From Artemia franciscana (lineage: Eukaryota > Arthropoda > Branchiopoda > Anostraca > Artemiidae): 64,000 nucleotides of DNA. Below are positions 57,590 through 64,000 of the stretch, piece by piece (position 1 is the first letter of the stretch; each line of letters starts with the position of its first letter). Both the position numbers and the translations under genes were made by a program. Below the pieces are notes generated by a model, which saw only the letters and a list, made by a program, of their open reading frames with translations, did no database searches and was not told the DNA's origin. Where the stretch lies: the NCBI RefSeq assembly GCF_032884065.1, contig NC_088880.1:33197298-33261297 (forward strand), given 5' to 3'.

Positions 57590-58760
57590 AACTAGACAAA
57601 ATTTGAGAAAATTTTCCCGACTTTTGAAATGTAGTGGAAATATCCCCTTTTAGTCATAGAATTTTGATGAAAATCAGGCCATCAGATTTAGCGTATCAAA
57701 GAACTCTACTGTAAAAGTTTCAAGCTCATATCTGCAAAAATGTGGAATTTTGTAATTTTTGCCGGAAGAAATATCGCGGATGCTTGTTTATATGTCTTTT
57801 CTTTCCCAGAGGTGATCTTATTGACCAAGTGGGACATTAATTTCGGGAGAGGGCTATTTCTAACGGAAATTAAAATTTATACTGCCATTTCTAAGTGAAC
57901 GATAAATTGGAGGGCCACTAGCCACTCTCCCAGAATCTTCCAATCTAAATTTTGAGATAACATTTTTGTTCGGCATAGTTGAAAGGTCTGATAACTATGT
58001 CTCTGGAGATGAAATGACTCTGAACAGCCCCTGGAAAAGGTTTTTAAGTTATAAAATTAGCCTATTATTTTATTTGTTATTGGGAAGTTGCATACATTTT
58101 CGGGTGGGAAGGGGAGGACGAACTTTCTGCTGAGAAGACTTTGCGTGGGGAGAATTTTCTATGGAAAGGGAAGGTTCCAGAGAGTGAAATTTTCTGGAGA
58201 AATTTTACGCTGGGTTAATTTGCCAGAATTTCTACACAGAAGTCGTTTATATGTCTGGCTCTCTCTTCGACGATTCAATTTTACGCATGGAGATGTTAAT
58301 GGCAATTGCTTGGGGTAAATTCTCGTCAGGATTGTATTGTCCAGAAATATATGTGTGGAATGGGATTTTTCTGTGTAAATGGAGCCAGGTATTCTGGCGT
58401 TATTTGAAAAAAAAACAGAAATTACATAAAAAACCACTCTTTATCCACAGAAAGTAAAGAGCAACTTCAATACTTAAAACAAAATGAAATTCTTTTGTAT
58501 ATGAGGAGGGTTGCCCCCTCCTCAACACCTTGCTGTTTACGCTTAACTTTAAATTTTGCCCCGATTCTTTAAATATGGCTCCTGAAACACAAGGCTCGTT
58601 TAATTAGAACAATAAGTAACTTTCTTTTAAAGAGCCAAAACACTTTAGCATGAAGAGCGAGGTATTGAGAGGGGGGCCAAACCCCATATACACGTAATGA
58701 TTTCTTTTCGTTTGAAATTTCAATGCTGCTCCTGACTTTCAGTTGAAAAACTTGTTTTTT
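57590..58760 (-). mobile_element. Family C non-autonomous element, copy 5 (reversed)
   Basis: The blocks GCGTATCAAAGAAC, AGTTTCAAGCTCATATCTGC, GAGATAACATTTTTGTTCGG and GAAAGGTCTGATAACTATG match the reverse of copy 1. At its right, 58448-58560 and 58640-58757 form inverted arms (GTTGCCCCCTCCTCAACACC against GAGGTATTGAGAGGGGGGCC; CAGAAAGTAAAGAGCAAC against GCTCCTGACTTTCAG), the paired left-end structure of the family. It is the longest C copy here. Confidence 0.7.
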
Positions 58761-59689
58761 GTTATTTAATGAAGCTTAGAGACAAACATTTTTCTAAGGG
58801 AAATAGAAAAATTAAGTCAATTAAAACTAAATAAAATGAAAAAAGTAAATAATTACAAAAGATACACAAAACAATAGCCTGTTTACAAAAACTAAGATAT
58901 AAACTCCCAGCATTCAGCTCTGTGTCCAAAGCTTTGGGCGTGCTTTTTGTTCATAATATCGGCAATTTATGGACAGTCTTAAGAAAATCAAATACAGATT
59001 TTAAATTCAATATTTTTAATTTAATTTTTAATACCAAAAATCAATGTATTTGACACTTTCATGCTTCATAACTGTAAAAAATTAAATCTTTTTCAAGTGA
59101 CAACTACATAAATACAATCAATCCTGAAAAAAAAAGATAACACAAAAACCGTGTCCCTTAAAGGGGAAAATACAAAATTCTCAACATTCAATTGAGGGGA
59201 AACATTTCTGATTATAGTGGCTTGACATATCAGCACATGAATTCTCTTGTAATGCAAGCAAATGTTGGCGCCATATTTTTACCGAAATTCCCGTCTTAAT
59301 TGTTTTTCCTTGTGATTTTTATAACAATACGAACTTTCTTTTGTACTAATAACTGCACTAAATTCTAATAAAACAAATACATATTTAAGATCACCATAAA
59401 AAGCTTAGTCTTTGATTAAGTGCTTTCAATAGCTTAGGCTCTTATACTTTCGTTATTCAAAATGCTCGTTATTTACTTACCATTCATTGCAATGCAGAAT
59501 TAAGTTTTTTTTGTTACTCCAACCAAATCACATAAAAAAAATTTGTTTCTTGAAAACTGAAAAGGGGTCACTCAGTTACAAATTAGAACTTATATTTTGC
59601 TTATTAAGGGTCATAGTCTATTGGGTTGCAACCAAGAATGGAGCAATGCTCTTTTTTTACGTGGTTTTTCTCTTTTCGGGTCTCTTTCC
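58761..59689. other. Non-coding stretch, nothing recognised
   Basis: AT-rich, with no domain or repeat identified. Confidence 0.45.
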
Positions 59690-60175
59690 TTTGGTATCTG
59701 AAAACTCTTTCGCTGAATTTACGGATTAAAAGTGTAGTGAAGAAAGCTTTTTTTTTGTCTGGGGGTAACAGGGAGAAACAAAGATCGCTTTCCTATGATG
59801 TAACAGTGTCTTTGCATGAGTAGTAACTCTTCGTTTCAGCTATAATTTTTCGACTATATGCTTTTCATTGAATTCGAATCTGTTTAAGGAAATCACTAGT
59901 AACATTTTGGAATGAGAAATACTTTGCATACATTATTAAGAGTACATGATATTCAATCCAAATTTAAAATTTCGAAATTTAATTTAAAAAACACGGTAAA
60001 ACCACAGTGGGATTTTTCACAAGATAGATGATAAATACCGCGTTGACTTTAAAAAAGATAATTGCTTAACTATTTATTGTATTGCTTTCAATAACTGGTG
60101 TCTCAGAAGACCGAAGACCGTTTTGATTCTGGAGCTGTTAGTTATCTTTTAGTTATCTGATTGATAATGTGACCA
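59690..60175 (+). repeat. Duplicated ~0.5-kb block, copy 1
   Basis: Shared with 60962-61480 in the same orientation and order: GATTAAAAGTGT, GTAACAGGGA, CCTATGAT, ATTTTTCGACTATATGC, ATGAGAAATA, ACAAGATAGAT, GGTGTCTCAGAAGACCG and GATAATGTGAC. Similarity is moderate, with indels. Neither copy has an open frame with a recognisable domain. Confidence 0.75.
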
Positions 60176-60961
60176 AACATCATATATAAAGTTCCTTCGA
60201 TGTTAATTTCGATAATTAATTTTAGATTTAAATTAATTAATTTGCTGATTTAGAAAAAAATTGCATGCTAAAAGGTCAAAACTGACCAGGGAATAAACTG
60301 GGGTGAACAGTTAAGACCTTTAGATGAGCTAGTGAAGGTTCTATCTGAAAAAACAGCTTTCGCGATGAATCTATTAAGATTTCAACTAGTTTAGAAATTT
60401 TGTTCACATGATCGTCTTTCAAAATCTCTTGTTTAGTTTTCATTTCTACCTCCCTCCCCCGTCATGTATGAAAGTATATATTATTAATTAGTACCTAGAT
60501 AAGATAACGTCATTTGAATAACATTGATTTTTTAGAGCTGTATTTTAAACAGCATGATAAACAACATGTGTTTGTCGCTATATAAACACGTACAATGCGT
60601 ATTGTTTTAGAATTATTTTTTGGAAAGGTTTTTAAGACAAAAGTACTTGCTTATCCTTGAATTGGGGTTAATTATATATTAGTTGTATTCATCAACTCTT
60701 TAATAGTGCCAAGTTTCCGAGCAAAAAGTAAAAGAATAAATCATCGAAGTAAAAGTACTAAATAGCATAATGTGTAATTAACAGAAAAGAAATATGACCA
60801 TGGAGTCGCGGTAAACAAATAAAACTCTAGGTCACTTTGTTATAAAAATGAATTAAAAAAAGCTACTTTTCTAAATCGCTCCCCCCCCTCCAACGGATCC
60901 AACTGACTTTGATGTGAGCATTTCCCATTGGAAATATGCGAGCATATGAAGCATGGGCGAT
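60176..60961. other. Spacer between the two duplicated blocks
   Basis: AT-rich, nothing recognised. Confidence 0.4.
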
Positions 60962-61480
60962 AACTGAAAACGGTTTCGCTAACTTCAGGATTAAAAGTGT
61001 TAACTTACATAAATACACAACACACTTAAACCAGTGAAATTATGCAGAACTATAGTTAAGTAAGCTTCTTTTTCGTCTTCGGGTTACAGGGAAAAACGAT
61101 GATTGCTCTCCTATGATTCATCTTTGCATGTGTATCAACTGTTTGTTTCAGCCTTAATTTTTCGACTATATGCTTTTGATATAATTTTAATCTGTTTTAA
61201 GGATATATTTTGTAAAATAATGTTATGAGAAATATTTTGCATCTAGTTTTAAAAGTATGTAATATTCAATATAAATTTCAATTCTAAAAATTAAGCTTAA
61301 AAATTTGGTAAAACCAAAGTAAGATTGTACACAAGATAGATAATAAATTCAGTGTTGAATTTAACCCAAGTTAATCCAATCCTAAGAAATATTTAATAAT
61401 TTTTGAAAAGTTGGTGTCTCAGAAGACCGTAATTGTGATTTTGAGGCCCAGCTTGCTAATCTGATAATGTGACGGAAAGA
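60962..61480 (+). repeat. Duplicated ~0.5-kb block, copy 2
   Basis: Partner of 59690-60175, offset about 1.28 kb. It ends about 100 bases before the hAT element. Confidence 0.75.
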
Positions 61481-61734
61481 TAGATTATTTCTTTCAATTG
61501 AAACTGTGTTAGTTGAAATAAATTTTTTTGTCCAGGTTGAATCTTAGATTTGGCAGGATCTTATTGCGAAAACTAAACAGTGTTTCCACTTCTACCGATT
61601 TATCGGTAGATCTACCGATTTTCGGACCTTTCTACCGAATAAATTTCAAGCCTACCGACTTTTGGCGATTTTTTTCTTTTCAATTAAAAATAATAGGTGT
61701 GACTGCGAACAGTGCCATTTAGCGAAATCCCGGA

Positions 61735-62754
61735 GCCATTCACAGCCACTTCAGTCATAGTGCAAAACGAGTGAATTCATTGAAAGCTTACGAGGACTTC
61801 TTAGAAATTGACAATCACAAGATATTTTCCTATGGACAAACTAGATGGTTATCTGTACATAGCTGCTTCAAATGGATTCTTGAGCAATGGGATGCTCTCA
61901 CATTGTATTTTACTGAGGCTGTGTTTGATGATCCTACCCATGGAAACGATTTAGCACTTGATGGCTTGAAAAACCCCTTTATGAGAATAATGATGATGTT
62001 CATGGACTATATTTTGGGCATGTTGGCTGAATTCAATGCTCTTTTCCAATCTCAGTCTCCCCCTTTTCCATACATTTAAATTAGAAACAAAAAGACTTGT
62101 TACAACTCTCTCCAAGAACTTTCTTGAGGTAGGATATGTAAATGCTTTGAAAAATTCACTTGATGTAAATGATGACAATTATTATGTAGCTATCCAAAAA
62201 AATTATCTTGGACTGAATGCCAAGATCGCCATTTCAGGACTTGTAGACCGCGACTCTAAGGTGGACCATAATCAAGAGATGAAGCTATACTTCACAGCAA
62301 GAGAATTTTACAAGGAAGTAGTTGCACAAATCAAAACCAGGTTCATATTTGATGATGATTTGTATGAGATGTCCTATCTTGTAGAGCCTTTAAATGCGGC
62401 TAAGCTCAATCTTTCTAGTCTTGCACCAATTCCAGTTAAGCATTTCCCTCCCAAATGTCCTAGAGCTGCCATTGACTCAGAATGGCGTGAACAAAGCTCT
62501 GTCGATGTTCCGAAGAATATGTATCAGTCACCAGGAGAATTATTGGAGATTCGTTTTGTCCATTGTTACCCCAAGTGGTCGATCAAGATTTGTAAATTTA
62601 AGGCAGGTTATTTACTCTTTTTTTTTCACTGCCTTTCTCGAATGTTGTTGCAGAACGTCTTTTCAGCACTTTAAAAGAGGTGAAGACTGATAAACAAAAT
62701 AAATTGTCGACACTGACCTTGTCTGCCATCGTACTAAATGCGGGACGAAGATGA
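61735..62754 (+). pseudogene. hAT transposase, C-terminal half, two frameshifts
   Basis: Frame 1 (61735-about 62060) reads HSHFSHSAKRVNSL, FSYGQTRWLSV and ILEQWDALTLYF, characteristic of the hAT catalytic region in the ZBED5/SCAND3-like group. The frame then shifts to 62036-62674 (FKLETKRLVTTLSKNFLEV and onward). Near 62610, in a poly-T tract, it returns to frame 1, where SNVVAERLFSTLKEVK and LSTLTLSAIVLN form the hAT dimerisation domain, ending at a TGA at 62752-62754. A stop at 61720 and absence of the BED finger and first half show that the N-terminus is deleted. Start codons near 61771 (GTG) and 62036 are not real starts. It cannot encode an active transposase. Confidence 0.82.
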
Positions 62755-62871
62755 TGAATATGCATTCTTCGTCGCTGATAGTTGATCATGACCTAGAGAA
62801 ACGGCTAAAGGAAGTACGAGCATCTGCGACCGTTGAAGATTGTATATGAGTGATCAAAGTTAGTCTATAAT

Positions 62872-63345
62872 AGCAAAAGTTTCTGTTTTGTATTACATTA
62901 GATATTTGAAACATCCACTGTTCGAAAGTGTGCTTTATTGATTTATTATGATAAAAAGTACCTAATTAAGTAGATTAGAATTCAATCAACCTATGTATTG
63001 ATCTGATCCTAGGCTAAGGCTTCAGAATGTTAGTGATGTATGTTTACGGTGGAAGAGCAAAAGTTTCTGTTTTGAGTTGCATTAGATATTTGAAACTGCC
63101 GCTGTTCCTGAATTGTTGTTTCATGCTTTATTGATTTATTATGATGAAAAGTACCTAATTAAGTAGATTAGAATTCAATCAACGTATTCTACCGATACGA
63201 TCTTTAGGCTTGATTCCGTCGTTTGCAGTTGTGTATCAGTTGCTTTAATCATTTGAATCCAGTATCTCATTTGTTGTTACAAGTCCAATTTTAAGTGCTT
63301 TACTATGATGAACAGTACCTGATTAAGTATAATAGGATTCCATTA
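62872..63345 (+). repeat. Tandem repeat of about 185 bp in the hAT 3' region
   Basis: AGCAAAAGTTTCTGTTTTG at 62872 and 63056; AAAAGTACCTAATTAAGTAG near 62955 and 63148; a third diverged copy has CAGTACCTGATTAAG near 63313. Two good copies and one poor copy. Confidence 0.82.
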
Positions 63346-63549
63346 ATAATAACTAAGGATATTGAAAGTGCATTTTTTAAGCCCCGTTCTCATGCGTGTC
63401 TAGCTAAGCATTTATGTTTACGAGCGTGATAGGCAATATATTCGTGTCTAAACATATCTCGTTCCGACGTAGGCATAAACACCAAATGCTAATTTAACTA
63501 ATACATGAAAATCGTTTTTTCCTTATGTGTGAATTCGGATTCAGAGGCG

Positions 63550-63700
63550 CTGCAGATTTGCAGCAACTACTGCAAATGCCGCGTTTGCAACATTTTAGAA
63601 TCGCCGCTAGCTCAAAAAAATACCATATTAGTATACTAGCGATTTACAAGAACCACTGCAAACGCTGCATTTGCAACGACTGCAACATTTCGTAACCGTC
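63550..63700 (+). repeat. Duplicated GCAACTACTGCAAATGC-type motif in the hAT subterminal region
   Basis: CAGCAACTACTGCAAATGCC and AACCACTGCAAACGCTGC, each followed by GTTTGCAACA / ATTTGCAACG, lie about 90 bases apart. They may be transposase-binding repeats; inference from position only. Confidence 0.55.
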
Positions 63701-64000
63701 GCAACGAGATCAAACAACGCCCCATTACTCTTTTGCAGTTTTTAAGAAAACATTGCTTTCAATCGTCGTGTAATCAATCGTAAGTAGATGGACCAATGTA
63801 GAGTGGTCTAATTCTGAATTTATCTGGGAGCTTCAGCAAAAAATTGAGCATTTTTGCGAACTTAACATACACTTAAAGGGTTTGGGCATGTCTAGAAATT
63901 CCCTGCCGATTTTTCTACCAATAGCGTAACGCCATCTAACGATTTTCTACCGAATTTTAGGTAGATATACCGATTTTCAAAGCATGCGAAGTGGAAACAC

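Larger units (their letters stand above)
61578..64000 (+). mobile_element. hAT-superfamily DNA transposon, internally deleted, right end cut by window edge
   Basis: The left end CAGTGTTTCCACTTC at 61578 is mirrored at the last 13 bases of the window, GAAGTGGAAACAC (63988-64000). The full right end, ending in TG, would lie two bases beyond the edge. CAGTG-type ends are typical of hAT elements. CTACCGA/TACCGATTT motifs are repeated just inside both ends (61592-61650 and 63905-63975), a usual place for transposase-binding sites. Between them lie a C-terminal transposase relic and a tandem repeat. It should be flanked by an 8-bp duplication, predicted from the left flank as AAACTAAA. Confidence 0.82.

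Overview
The window is repeat-rich, AT-rich invertebrate nuclear DNA. The evidence is non-LTR retrotransposons, a hAT, a pogo-like and a Helitron-like transposon, long (TA)n tracts, and one intron-bearing host gene. No bacterial operon, viral genome or CRISPR array is visible. The style of the dispersed repeats resembles what I remember of crustacean genomes (possibly a brine shrimp), but that is only an impression; arthropod is the level I would defend.

Layout. (1) 0.1-5.8 kb: one minus-strand CR1/L2-group retrotransposon with ORF1, an unusual 156-bp tandem array between the ORFs, and an ORF2 broken by a deletion in the reverse transcriptase. (2) 5.8-17.2 kb: mostly non-coding, with a (TA)n tract, a ~225-bp satellite array (7.9-9.3 kb), an inverted-repeat element (10.8 kb) and a 160-bp array (14.8-15.4 kb). 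(3) 17.2-18.8 kb: the only recognisable host gene, the terminal exon of a LENG1 homologue on the minus strand. A decayed tandem copy of its 3' end lies just downstream. (4) 18.8-24.6 kb: little that can be recognised. (5) 24.6-30.6 kb: a long non-autonomous element (family B) with another (family A) inserted in it. (6) 31.0-34.8 kb: an inverted-repeat element arm, a dead pogo/Tigger-like transposase and a ~0.9-kb foldback palindrome. (7) 37.3-45.9 kb: a nest, with family B split by family A, and A split by an intact RTE-clade retrotransposon (974-aa ORF) and by a 1.6-kb block of inverted-repeat and foldback pieces. (8) 46.1-51.7 kb: a third family B copy, several family C copies and short minisatellites. 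(9) 52.3-53.4 kb: a dead Jockey/CR1-like RT fragment. (10) 55.3-57.3 kb: a Helitron-like element with both canonical ends, a helicase relic, ~800 bp of (TA)n and a tRNA-like module. (11) 59.7-61.5 kb: a ~0.5-kb sequence present twice. (12) 61.58 kb to the right edge: a hAT element whose right terminal repeat is cut by the window about two bases before its end.

The genes do not form a pathway. Apart from LENG1, every recognisable protein is a mobile-element enzyme. Only the RTE ORF looks intact; CR1 ORF1 is open, and all others carry frameshifts, stops or lost catalytic residues. The most informative signals are the order of insertions (B, then A, then RTE), the shared hairpin-end design of families A, B and C, the exact ends of the Helitron and hAT elements, and the LENG1 3' duplication. 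Family names A to E are my own labels for repeats that I aligned by eye within this window.
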